DNA of 64,000 nt from Setomelanomma holmii (lineage: Eukaryota; Ascomycota; Dothideomycetes; Pleosporales; Phaeosphaeriaceae): assembly GCA_010015745.1 (NCBI GenBank), contig ML978289.1:1-64000 (forward strand). The letters run 5' to 3'. Shown in pieces: positions 1 through 9,568 of the stretch (its first letter is position 1; each line of letters opens with the position of its first letter). The notes under the pieces were generated by a model. The model saw only the letters and a list, made by a program, of their open reading frames with translations, did no database searches and was not told where the DNA came from. Both the position numbers and the translations under genes were made by a program.

Positions 1-330
1 CTGAGATGTCCGTAGCCTAAGCTTATATACATGAAGTGGTGGGCTGATTGGCTGGTGGATGATCCACGTGACCATGCAAGGTGCCCTGGGCTTACAGATG
101 GCACCTGCGTTATCTTCGGGAAATTGACTAGAAGCACTCTAACTAGCGTCTAACTCCCCCTTGACCTCTATATTTAAAGGAGCATCATGAGTAGATAGCA
201 TAGTCAAGTTTCTCTTGTCCTTTCGTACCAGACCTATAGGTGTAGAGGCAATCCATTGTATTTGTGTCCCAACGCGCACTCCCATATGCCTCTGAGTTGA
301 ATCACACCACATTCGGACCCTTTACCTACC
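1..330. mobile_element. Possible LTR retrotransposon remnant (low support)
   Basis: A TATA-like stretch near 168-178 is followed by a T/C-rich leader, which resembles the promoter and R/U5 part of a long terminal repeat. A 72-codon open frame (264-482) follows it but matches no gag or pol motif that I recognise. No second LTR, primer-binding site or target duplication is visible, so this is a weak guess. Confidence 0.2.
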
Positions 331-482
331 TGCGTCGTTACAGTTACCTTGCACTTGACTACAGTCTCCATCTGTCTACCTTAGTGCGCCTCTTGTACTT
401 AGACTCTGACTACTACTCAGTATCTGTACTCGAATCCCCGTTCAACGATCCCTTCCACTCACTCCCCAAGAACCAACCGTAG

Positions 483-1574
483 AGCCTTCGGCACACAAGA
501 TTCATGTCCAACCAAGGGCCATCACACTAAGTTACTGAAGTTAAGTACAACGTAATGCTTCCTGCAACCTTATCTAATGTTCAAACTAGTCCTGTTAATG
601 TTCAGAGAGGATATATACGTAAACCTACTCTAGTTTAGACTGATTTTTAGATTACGTGTTTACGTTATAGCATGATCTCGTAAGAACTAGTTAGAAAAAG
701 TTTCTTATTATATCTTCGCTTCTTAGGTTACTTGCTGCTGCTTTAATCACCTCATCTGTGATCATGATTTAGTCTTCCTCTACTAAATAATAATCTTAAT
801 GTATATAGGACCTACAAAGCGAGAGAGTGCTGCGATAAGCCTAAAGAAACCTTGAAGCCTTCTTACCTTATAGGAAGAATTTCAATAGTCCTAATGCTAG
901 GATGTTTGCTCTAAGCTGCTTTTAGCACTAATCTCTCTATAGTGTTGATAGTGATGTTGCCTTTCACGCAGACGCAGCTGTTGAGCTAAGAGAAATCTTC
1001 TTCAAAAGCAGCATCAGCTACAAAAGGATATTAATTACTTCAGAGTATCTTTTTAAGAGCGCTTAGTGCACTAGTTGTGCTAATAAGGTTGAACACAAGC
1101 TTAGACTAGCGTAACTAGTAACGTGGATGTTAGGAATGTCAGGTGTTAACGCTAATACGCCACTATTAGACAGGCTTATTAGGACCTTTGATTAGGAAAA
1201 GCTGCAAGGGACTGATAATAGTAGCTGGTTAGTGGTCAGTGTGTTAAGTCGCCGCTCTATCGTGACTCGTCAGCGCTAAAGTGCGGTGATGCAACTTGCT
1301 GGAGTATCAGCGCTACTGTACGTTGGAGACGCAGCTGTAGCGCTGACCTTCCAAGGAGGCCTTAGCAAGAAAAATTGCAGATAATAGCTCTGTGCGACCG
1401 CTATCTGAATTAGGATGCTTAGCGTAGCTAATTGCCCGAAAGCGGTCCCACGATAGGAGGTCAGTGTTGAAGAGAACCTGTTCTCTCTTGCTCTGTCGTC
1501 ACTAAGACCGCTAAATATCCTGTTTCTAGCTTCATGCTTTCTGTAAACGGATGTTTAGCCCCATGCAATCACTA
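483..1574. other. AT-rich, stop-dense stretch without a gene
   Basis: No open frame of useful length occurs on either strand, and most of the stretch is rich in TA and in stop codons, as in old repeats after C-to-T mutation. A perfect 10-bp inverted repeat (GTCAGCGCTA / TAGCGCTGAC) lies near 1269-1278 and about 60 bp downstream. I see no other structure. Confidence 0.4.
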
Positions 1575-1581
1575 CTAATAA

Positions 1582-2057
1582 CTATAGCATATGTAGCGCC
1601 CATTTGATGAAACTAGACAGGGGGCAGGCCACGAAGCACTCAGGGGGCGCATGGGGCGGATGTGATGAGGCGGCTGTGTGTGGGCTATCATTGGTTGAGC
1701 ATACGTCAGGGCGCCAAAGAGCTCCCTGAAGTATATTTCCATCATGTCCACCTCGTGCAAGAACATTTGCGCCTTGATCAAGAAGTAGCTGTGCCATTTC
1801 CCGGTCGCCTAGCCAAGAGGATGTTCGGAACACGTTGCCAAGCCAGCCCAAGTACACTTCTGCATTCACATCAGCACCGTTGTTGGTGCAGTGGATTGGC
1901 ACAGAGAAGTGACTGATGTATTGCTTGCGTATGGTGCGTATGTCAACGCACAAGAGGGATATGTTAAAACTCCGCTTCGAGGGGCGTCATGGGGAGGTGA
2001 TCCGCACATTGCAAAGCCGCTTTTCAAATATAGCGCCAACAGTATTGTGATTCTCAT
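1582..2057 (-). pseudogene. Ankyrin-repeat protein remnant
   Basis: The minus-strand frame from about 1900 to 1690 reads like two fungal ankyrin repeats: NGADVNAE, then GNVFRTSSW, MAQLLLDQGANV and GHDGNILQGALW. This pattern is typical of long ankyrin arrays in filamentous fungi. Reading upstream needs a change of frame near 1950, and downstream the frame degenerates. There is no plausible start and no full set of repeats. I read it as a fragment of a larger ankyrin gene. Confidence 0.5.
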
Positions 2058-2115
2058 ATAGACTATACCACTCTTTCGGCCAATAAGACCTGTCTATTAG
2101 AATGACTGATCTTTC

Positions 2116-2892
2116 TCACCAAGCTCCCACGGTATGCACGTGCAAGAACACAGCCAACTCCATGATATATGGCTGCAGCACCCTATCCACGGCCCTATCC
2201 TTTATCCACCCACTCTCCCACGCAGGTCTGTAGAGCGCCTTTACATACTCCCAGTACTCGGGATAGTAGCCAGCCATCTCCCAGTCCAGGATGGCAACAA
2301 TTTTGCCATCCCGGACTAGGATATTCCTCGGTGATATATCTTCGTGAGTCAATACGATTTCGTGCCCGCTCAGAGCACCGACCATAGCGCATACTGTGTC
2401 GACCCAGCCGCTCTCGAGCGTATTCTTGAGCGCTGTGATGATGCCTTGGTAGAAAGAGGCTTCATCCTTGTACGGTCCATATGTGCCAATGTCCTCTTCG
2501 AACAACGGGTCTTCGCAAGCGCTTTCGTCGACAGATCCGATGAACGTGCCTTTAATGTTGCGGAGTTGTGCGAACATGTCGTGGAGTTGTTGAAGAATAT
2601 GTTCTTTTTGTTGAGCGTCGTATTGATCCCACGTATCTGAGAGGCGATCTCCTTCGATGAACTCCATCACAATTCGTACATGGCCTGTGGTGTTATCGGT
2701 ATAAGCGTTGTAGATTTCGGGTACTGGGATAGTCGTCTTATCACGGATTAGTCTCATAGCGGCAGCCTCAGCTAGTCGAACGGAACCTCCGGTCTTGACC
2801 ACAGTTTTTACATCGAACTTGTAGACCGGTATGAAGTCGCCAAATCTCGTGGCATTGGCGAGTTCTTCCTGAGTAATTACCCGTGGATCCAT
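2116..2892 (-). CDS. Aminoglycoside phosphotransferase (APH)-family kinase-like protein
   Basis: The protein is 258 aa in a single exon. It has the APH/choline-kinase-like fold signatures: the catalytic loop LTHEDISPRNILV with H183, D185 and N190, and the metal-binding ILDWE with D203. The N-terminal lobe is shorter than in many relatives, and a VPVPEIY-like segment (IPVPEIY, about 55-61) matches fungal members. Members of this family (PF01636) phosphorylate small molecules or are orphan kinases; the substrate here is unknown. The start Met is the first in frame and fits the family. The gene stands alone between a decayed ankyrin remnant and a non-coding stretch. Confidence 0.8.
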   Translation of the reverse strand: MDPRVITQEELANATRFGDFIPVYKFDVKTVVKTGGSVRLAEAAAMRLIRDKTTIPVPEIYNAYTDNTTGHVRIVMEFIEGDRLSDTWDQYDAQQKEHILQQLHDMFAQLRNIKGTFIGSVDESACEDPLFEEDIGTYGPYKDEASFYQGIITALKNTLESGWVDTVCAMVGALSGHEIVLTHEDISPRNILVRDGKIVAILDWEMAGYYPEYWEYVKALYRPAWESGWIKDRAVDRVLQPYIMELAVFLHVHTVGAW

Positions 2893-3471
2893 GGCAAGAA
2901 ATAGAAGGGACTCCGCAAGAGGCCTGTGCTCTTGAATGGTTACCGGATGACAAAATAAGCTCTAATACACGTAGAAAAAGGCCCATCAACTTACTCAATG
3001 TATCTGTCACCTGTTAGAAATTGTCGAGAAGTGAACAGGTAGAGTGGCACGGTGATGGACAAGGAACTCGTGTTATTGGTTGCAGGTAGCGCACGGCCCC
3101 GCACAGCGCACAGCCCCACATTGTGCGCGGCCTGACAAGATTGATTTCTTCTAAACATCGAGATTGGCTTTCTACCATTGCTATGATTCTAGCCATCGTC
3201 CCGAGTGCTAACTTTGGTAGTGCAAGCCAGAAGAGATACGATTTGGGCTAGTGCTTTTAGTACAGACGATCTCGGGAACAAACACTTCGCGCCTTGCATG
3301 AACGCGTACCAACAATGACTCACATTTATCCTGTCTCCTACACATAGCTACAGCTTCCCTTCCTCAATCTTTCTCCACCGCAAATCTTATGACAGGACAG
3401 CACCGCAGTTCACCCTCACTAGCTCTAATACGGCCACTTTTCAAAGTCCGTCTAAGAAACCCGTGAACGTC
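2893..3471. other. Intergenic, no gene seen
   Basis: Only short frames without recognisable domains occur here. The stretch should hold the promoter of the minus-strand APH-like gene. Confidence 0.4.
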
Positions 3472-3861
3472 TTAAGTCGATCTTTCGTGAGGACTGGGTT
3501 CAATACGGCCCCGAAAATGGGCTGTCCATCCCGCCGTTATCAGCCCTTCTCGCTCGAGGTCTTCAAGAAGATCACATGTCCACCGCTGGCATCTCTGCAG
3601 TGGTACGCTCTGGGCGGAACTCTTCAATTTGTTGACGTCTTTCTCTTGGATGCTTCCAACTAATTCCTTCGAGGCAATTCAGAGACTGTTCACTCTCTTA
3701 TTGGCTTGGATCATGAGTGTGTAGCCTGTTCCCTGTGTCGGTCCTCCGGTAACATGATACCATGTGCATCGATCCGAACCACTAGGGGCAACAAGAAGTA
3801 TCCAGTGGAGGGGGTCAGTACTGCGTCGCTGACCAAATGCAACGTAAACGTCAAGAGGCAT
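3472..3861 (-). pseudogene. Small hypothetical protein gene with one in-frame TGA
   Basis: The minus strand reads as one frame from ATG at 3861 to TAA at 3472-3474, about 129 codons, broken only by a TGA at 3679-3681. On both sides of the stop the text looks coding. Before it are DPLHWILLVAP and a WYHVTGGP motif; after it come KELVGSIQEKDVNKLK and QRCQRWTCDLLEDLEREGL, ending in charged residues. The layout recalls a family of short hypothetical proteins I associate with filamentous ascomycetes, but I cannot name a function. No GT-AG intron would remove the stop neatly. CGA-to-TGA is the simplest origin. Confidence 0.55.
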
Positions 3862-4833
3862 GATACAATCGAATGTTTTGAGAGGATGATATCTTTTAAA
3901 AAAAGAGTGGAGGAAACATTTATCGATGTAGGGCGTTGAAACGATGCGATACTTGTAAGGAGTGCCTGATGATTGAGAAGCTCACGATGGTGTCGAATGG
4001 ATGCTAAAAGTTGTTTTCTGCTCTATCTGATATACTCTGAAGTATGCTGGCCTCTTATACAGTGCGAATACATGCTGATTTAAGCGCAGGTCGAGAAGAA
4101 TGGACTTTGAGACCCGTGCCGCAATGTTACGCGCTCGAACTAAACCAACTAATGAGTACCAGTAGATAATTGAACTAATCACATATATCTACGCGCGCAC
4201 CATCGGACTCTCGCTGTATCGGTGTTGTGCAGTATTGAAGTGGTTGGTGTTATCTTTGGATAGCCCTTAGCGCCCCATGCTGAAGTTAAATGTATGAGTA
4301 AGCACGGCTCATATCGGTAGAACATCTTAGATCACGGGAACCGGCTATTTCCTATTGTCCATGCTAAATCGTGCTATACACTTGGTATCCAGTGAGCTAC
4401 AAGGTGAAGTACGCGACTTTGGCCTAAACTACAGGTGGCGAAGTGGCATGCATTTCGCAACATATCGAGTGTCCAAGCTCGAATCTGTATCATGGTGGGT
4501 CTAGCTCGTCTCTGACCCCCCTCAAGTGACTAGTAGAAGTTTGCCAACAGTATTTACAGCTATAGCCTCTGTCATAAGCCCGTCAAGATGATACCCGCGC
4601 CTCATCGTCTCGCCGTCCAAAAATAGTAACATCTCAACAAATTTGCTATTGCAGAATGCTCACCAGAGACGAATATCATACCGTAATGGCGTACACGTTC
4701 GATGACATGTATTGCAAGTTTAGTTTAGTTCATAATGGAAATCGGAGTGCGATACAAGTACAAAATGGCTTAGATCCGTACAATGCAGCGCTTAAGGCGA
4801 GAGGGTACATTTAGTCCATGAAGCAATCGACCA
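3862..4833. other. Intergenic, no gene seen
   Basis: Nothing coding is recognisable. A segment around 4270-4360 loosely recalls a 5S rRNA (see rejected items). Confidence 0.35.
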
Positions 4834-5805
4834 TCACTTCAGGCCATTTACAAAGCCAACCACATCTCGTAACATATCTGCAGAATACCAGTGGCCAAGC
4901 CCTGCATAATCCTGCCAAGTGACACTTACATCAATGCCACCCAAGAAATCTGCAGCTAATTTGCCAATGTGACATGGGACCTTTTCATCATCTCTTCCAT
5001 GCCCCATGAAGACTGGTATGGATTGTAAAGAGGAAGACTGCTCATCAAAATCGCCGTCGTCTTGAGATATCCCTAGCTCCTCACGTAACCAATCAACGGC
5101 CTTCTCAAACTTCGAACCACTTCCAGATTCTTCGTCATCCCGCTCAAACATGTCTTCTTGGTCGTCATCAGACCCCACTAATGAATCGGTATCGCCACTG
5201 CTCGCATCTTCCACAGATTCATACATTCCTTTTCTGAATGGCACATAGCCACACATGCCCACCAAAGCCCCAATCCGCTCGCCTTTCCACAAAAGCATAG
5301 CAACAATGCTGGCTGCACACCCTTGACTGAGACCCATGAGTACAACGTTGCTTGCTCCGACAATCTTGATCTCGTCTTTGAGCAAATCGTGTAAGTAGAC
5401 GCTCGTCTCTCGTAGACCTTGGGCTTGCAAGTGTTGCTTAAGTTCCGGCTCTACCAGAGACCAATTGTCGAACCATTGATGCGTGAGACTTCGCTTGAAG
5501 ACTACAGCTCGTCGTAGAGGAGCAGTCGGGAAAATAAATTCTGTATTTGGAAGGTGCTCTTGGAAAGATTTTATAGGTGTAGGTGAATCGTCCGCGGGCG
5601 ACTCCGTAGAGGCTGCTGGCACTGTGCCCCCAGGAGAGACCACATGGGTAAGTAACGGCTCAGCGAACTTCTCGGCAGAGGAACCGCGACCATGTAGAAT
5701 GATCATGGTCGTCTTATGGTCGTGTAAGGGTGGGACAACGAGAGGTAAGATGGTGCGCTGAGTTTTTAATTTTGAGGACGACATGATTGAAGAACTTCTG
5801 ACCAA
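4834..5805 (-). CDS. Abhydrolase_2 family serine hydrolase (acyl-protein thioesterase/carboxylesterase-like)
   Basis: The protein is 323 aa in a single exon, with an alpha/beta-hydrolase fold of the phospholipase/carboxylesterase group (PF02230). Visible features in order are the oxyanion segment ILHGRGSS (36-43), the nucleophile elbow GLSQG with Ser160, the acid region GRDDEKVP (Asp272/273) and the catalytic GLGHWY with His305. An acidic, serine-rich insert at about 196-230 lies between strands and makes the protein longer than classical acyl-protein thioesterases (about 230 aa). Family members hydrolyse acyl esters or thioesters in the cytosol; the exact substrate cannot be told. An in-frame second Met at residue 8 is an alternative start. 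Confidence 0.85.
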   Translation of the reverse strand: MVRSSSIMSSSKLKTQRTILPLVVPPLHDHKTTMIILHGRGSSAEKFAEPLLTHVVSPGGTVPAASTESPADDSPTPIKSFQEHLPNTEFIFPTAPLRRAVVFKRSLTHQWFDNWSLVEPELKQHLQAQGLRETSVYLHDLLKDEIKIVGASNVVLMGLSQGCAASIVAMLLWKGERIGALVGMCGYVPFRKGMYESVEDASSGDTDSLVGSDDDQEDMFERDDEESGSGSKFEKAVDWLREELGISQDDGDFDEQSSSLQSIPVFMGHGRDDEKVPCHIGKLAADFLGGIDVSVTWQDYAGLGHWYSADMLRDVVGFVNGLK

Positions 5806-6024
5806 GGCAATATTGTGAGATCCAGCAATGACTGGAATAAGTACGATTGGGATTGTCCTCTCACTGGGCTTCTCTTGAGGGATAATGGAGGGCGGCAGCT
5901 AAGAGCTAGTAAGCGCCTTCACATCAGGATCGGTTAACGCTCCTTTAGCGCCTGCTTTCGGTGAAGTGGTTCAAGCGCGTCGAGAGAGAGGCGCCGAAGT
6001 GCCCAACCACAAGTGAGCTCTGTA
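5806..6024. other. Short intergenic spacer up to the Tc1-like element
   Basis: No gene is seen. It ends in the TA dinucleotide (6023-6024) that flanks the transposon and should carry the promoter of the minus-strand hydrolase gene. Confidence 0.5.
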
Positions 6025-6064
6025 CGAAGAAGCTCGTTTTGGGTCATGCACCGCACAGGCCACC
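6025..6064 (+). repeat. Left terminal inverted repeat of the Tc1-like element
   Basis: It starts CGAAGAAGCTCG and matches the reverse complement of 7686-7725. TA precedes it. Confidence 0.9.
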
Positions 6065-6218
6065 ACCCACCAAAAATGTGATCGCGCATCCGAGCTTGGT
6101 GAGCTGCCTCACCAAAATCGATGCATAACAACATAAATACATATCCGATTAAGCTGAAATTGATGAAGCTATTCAATTGTACACTAAAGCCGCTATCCTG
6201 AAATTTTCTGGTGTTGAG

Positions 6219-7601
6219 CTACCCGTGAAAGTCGTTGTTGCCGTGGTGTTTGATGATGCGTCCCACCACCTCAGGTACCCCCATCACCCACTTGTTGATG
6301 ACCTCTATAGGGATTGCATCCCATTCCGCCTCCCACTGTTGCTTACACTGCTTCTCAGTGCAGCTTGGCGTGAAGTTACGAGTCGCATGACGTCGAATCC
6401 ATGGCCAGGCATGCTCGGATGCATTGACGTCGGGTGAGTGGCCGGGCCACCACATCCGCTCTATGCGTTGTACAGTGCAATAATTGCGGGCAATTCAAGA
6501 CTTATGAGCTAGGGCTCCATCCTGTAGTAATAAACAAGAGATTCCTTTCTCCTTGAGTGAATTGGTCCATGGGGTGATGCTCTTAAGTGCACCCTCGCGA
6601 TGACGATATCCATCAACACCACCACGCGCCTGATCCCCACGCTTGTAGTCATGCTAACAAGGCACATATTGCTTCTTGCGAGTATTGTAACTGTGATTAA
6701 CGTCAGTTTCTTGTAGTACTGCAAGTGCAGCGCGTACGTTGCCTTGGAGTATGTTGTCGTCTCGCTTGCGCTGTGCATTCTCCTTCACCAGCGCCTCCTC
6801 TGCTAACCGTTTTTCTGCGTCCGTCTCTTCAAAGTAGGTGTAGCAAGGGTCTTTGTGGTCGTACCTAAAGTCTCTATAGAACTGTAAGCAACAGTTACGG
6901 CGGCTGCAATCCTTCTTGACGCCATCAGCCCAGCGCTCGTCATCCTAACACCACACGCGTTGCATGCTGCGCTGCTCCTCAATGCGAGCTGGCGTCTCAT
7001 CAGTATATATAACCTGCGTAAAATCAAACCTAAGACCATCACTGTACTCATCTTTGTCAGGGTTGTGGGCAAGAGCCCACTCGTAACGCTCCTTCTTCTG
7101 CTCAGGCGAGAGTGTTGGCTTCCAGCCCAGTCCCCGGCGCGCGTAACCAGCATCGTACATGATATTTTCGTGAAGCGATACACTGGAATTTGGCACGCGA
7201 GCGTTCACAAAGTCCCCATCTTTGATGACCTGCCAGCTCTCTTTCTCCCGACTCTGTTGTGACGCGATAGTAATGGCTACAACGCGTGCGCGTTGCTCAT
7301 CGTCGAGCAGTCGCGCTGGCCCTCTGTTTGACGGAAATTCAAAGCAGCAAGGGTAGATTATTGTGGTGTTTAGTTCCATTGCACGCTCGTTAACTCGCTG
7401 TACAGTTCTGGTTATCGTGGACTCGCTGGCGACGTTGGGGCCGAAGAGTTGTGCGCAGTCGTTGTGTGAGAGACTGCCCGCGATGCACGCGCCTGCAATA
7501 AACGCGCGCTCAACTGCTCTTCGTTCACGACGCAACGTTTTTCTTGGTGGAGGATTACGGCCCTTGTTCTTCATTGGCTTTCTGCGCGCTATTTGCTGCA
7601 T
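6219..7601 (-). pseudogene. Tc1-like (DD34E) transposase with three in-frame stops
   Basis: One minus-strand frame of 461 codons runs from ATG 7601 to TAG 6219-6221 with no frame shift. It is interrupted by TAG at 6945-6947, TAG at 6654-6656 and TGA at 6495-6497. The N-terminal third is a helix-turn-helix DNA-binding region. The catalytic triad is visible: YTDE before the first stop, LLLQDGA, and SPDVNASEHAW. Exactly 34 residues separate the second Asp from the Glu, counting the stop as one, which is the Tc1 spacing. All three stops can arise from CAG or CGA by a single C-to-T change. Confidence 0.88.
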
Positions 7602-7685
7602 TGTTTGTAAAAAAATATCGTGTTTTAGGAAAGTTATGGTGGTACCAAGTGTGGTGTTTACAAGTTTGCTTATTGATTTTGGTGG

Positions 7686-7725
7686 GGTGGCCTGTGCGGT
7701 GCATGACCCAAAACGAGCTTCTTCG
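7686..7725 (-). repeat. Right terminal inverted repeat of the Tc1-like element
   Basis: Reverse complement of the left repeat, followed by TA at 7726-7727. Its inner end contains GGCCACCCCACCAA, which also occurs in the inverted repeats of the neighbouring Fot1-like element. Confidence 0.9.
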
Positions 7726-7751
7726 TAGATGAAATCAGCCCAATATGACTA

Positions 7752-7790
7752 ACGTAGTTGGCAAGCGAGCGGGCCACCCCACCAACTCTG
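7752..7790 (+). repeat. Left terminal inverted repeat of the Fot1-like element
   Basis: Contains GGGCCACCCCACCAACTCTG at its inner end and matches the reverse complement of 9528-9566. Confidence 0.88.
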
Positions 7791-8005
7791 AGCACCTCTA
7801 CAGGCGTGCAACTCCACCACAATATGAGGTAATCTATAGTTATTGATACAGTAGATTAAGCAGTATCTATAGTATCTTTTTTACACGTACGTGAGTTATG
7901 CCCAGTCTCTCTGCACCTCTTGCAGCGCGCTAGAGCCTGGCGGCTGAGGCCTGATTGCCCTCCACCCTGACGCTGTTCACGCTCTATCTGCTGGCCAGCC
8001 TCCTT

Positions 8006-9502
8006 CTAGGCAAGTATATCCTCTCCCTCCCCCTTTATTAAGACCCCCTTCTTCTGTATTCGCTTCTTTTTGCGCTGCCTGCGCTTTGCTACTGTCTTGT
8101 TAGCTCTCTTAAGGGTGGTGATCTGATTGCGCATTAGCTCAGCTGAGAGCATCATCACCTCTGCTTCTTTCTTGAGCTGGCCAATTGCCTCAATGATCGA
8201 GGCTGGCGACGAGCTCTTGTGCCGCCGCACGCGATCACGTATTAACGTTGATTGAGCCTCAAGCTCACGTACATTGGTTGGCGTACGAGCCTCCCAGACA
8301 GCCTCTGGCAGAGTGGCTGGTGAAGGCGTACAAAGTTGCACATCCAGCTTTAATAGAACAACGTCTGGCTGGAAAGGAACAAGGCCTGCGCCTCGAAAGG
8401 CTGAGCAGATATTAGCTGATGTGAATGATCGCTCAAAAGCTGCCTTAAAGGCTGGCAGAAATTTCAGCTTCGTGATGTGGTTGATGTGGTGGCGGATTAG
8501 AGCCTTGATCTCACGGCTGTAGGCGCGCTTCAACAGCAAGAAGCAGCCAACGTCAAGAGGCTGCAGCAGATGCGATAAGTGAGGCGGCATGCAGAGTGTG
8601 TAGATATTGTTCTCCTTGCAGAGCTCTTGAAACTCAAGAGAGTTGTGGCTCTCATGGCCATCGAGGATGAGCAGCCTACGCGCCCCAACTACCTTGCCAT
8701 CTGTATGCTTAATGAAGTGCTTTAGCCACTCAACTCCAAGCTCATTAGTCGTCCAGCCATTGTCGCTGACGGCGATAGCCCAGTCATGTGGTATATCCTC
8801 CTCGTACCAGGCAGACAGGTGATGCTGGCCGGCAAAGATGATGAACGGTGGGATAGCCCAGCCAGCAGCGTTGATTCCTTGGATCACCGTCGTCCACTTG
8901 CAATTCCCAGGCTGGACAGCCTTTGGCCGCCCTCTCCTCTCTGACCTTGTCACAATGAGCTGAGTCGTGATCTTTCCCATTATAAAGCCAGCCTCATTAA
9001 AGCTATAGATGTCCTCATTGCAGATGCTGCACTTGGCCTTTGTCTGCTCTACAAGCTCAAACCAGCTCCTAATTAATACAGAATCCTCGCAGAGAGCTCT
9101 CTGTCTATCGTACGCTTGATTGAAACGTGTTTGGAGAGAGTCTGTATGCCTGACAAAGTTGGCTGGCCACTTCTGCCTAACCTGGCCTGCACCGCGCGCA
9201 GCAAGCAGCTTATCAGCCATATCACGTACAACTGCGTACGTAGGCGCAAATCCACGCTGGTCTAGGTCAAGTATGTATCTGACAATTACCTCCTCTTCTA
9301 GCTGGGTAAGCTTCTTTGAGTTGGGCTGGCAATTGCGTCGGGCAGGCTTCCCAGCGCGTTGTCTCTGGAGCATTGTTCAAGTGACATTAAATGTCTCTGC
9401 ATCACGTCTCTCAGTCAGAATCTGTTTTAAATTAATAGCTGATATTACAAGGTGTATATCAGCTTCAGAAGAAGAAAGTTGGGCTTGAGGTGGTGGAGCC
9501 AT
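8006..9502 (-). pseudogene. Fot1/pogo-like (DDE_1) transposase with a TGA near the N-terminus
   Basis: The frame from ATG at 9502 reads through a TGA at 9377-9379 (codon 42) and then stays open for 455 codons to 8006. Domains in order are an N-terminal helix-turn-helix, a CENP-B/Tc5-type DNA-binding part with RAGKPARRN and PNSKKLT, then the DDE domain. The second and third acidic residues are present (LILDGHESH and LLQPLDVG, 35 residues apart, DD35D). The first is Asn instead of Asp (SFNEAGF, N126 counted from the internal Met at 9373), a change that a G-to-A transition would give. The C-terminus is lysine/arginine-rich. A shortened protein could start at 9373 but would lack the first catalytic Asp. 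Confidence 0.88.
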
Positions 9503-9527
9503 GATGGTTAAGAGTTAAGATAGTGCG

Positions 9528-9566
9528 CAGAGTTGGTGGGGTGGCCCGCTCGCTTGCTAACTACGT
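9528..9566 (-). repeat. Right terminal inverted repeat of the Fot1-like element
   Basis: Mirror of 7752-7790 with one mismatch, followed by TA at 9567-9568. Confidence 0.88.
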
Positions 9567-9568
9567 TA

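Larger units (their letters stand above)
6025..7725 (-). mobile_element. Tc1-like DNA transposon, 1.7 kb, inactivated
   Basis: The element is bounded by inverted repeats that begin CGAAGAAGCTCGTTTTGGGT at 6025 and, reverse-complemented, at 7725. The match runs for about 40 bp without mismatch and then continues with a small indel. It is flanked on both sides by TA (6023-6024 and 7726-7727), the target duplication of Tc1/mariner elements. The single transposase frame on the minus strand carries three stops, so the copy cannot move by itself. Confidence 0.9.
7752..9566 (-). mobile_element. Fot1/pogo-like DNA transposon, 1.8 kb, probably inactive
   Basis: Inverted repeats of about 39 bp with one mismatch begin ACGTAGTT(A/G)GCAAGCG at 7752 and, reverse-complemented, at 9566. 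TA flanks both ends (7750-7751, 9567-9568), as expected for Tc1/mariner-superfamily insertion, and the 1815-bp length is usual for fungal Fot1-type elements. The single transposase gene on the minus strand has a nonsense codon near its start and an altered first catalytic residue. Confidence 0.9.

Noticed and set aside
4250..4370. Segment with CTGAAGTTAA...GGGAACCGG text resembling a 5S rRNA
   Set aside because: Spacing is roughly right but most conserved 5S positions differ and no paired terminal stem is visible; a covariance-model search would decide.
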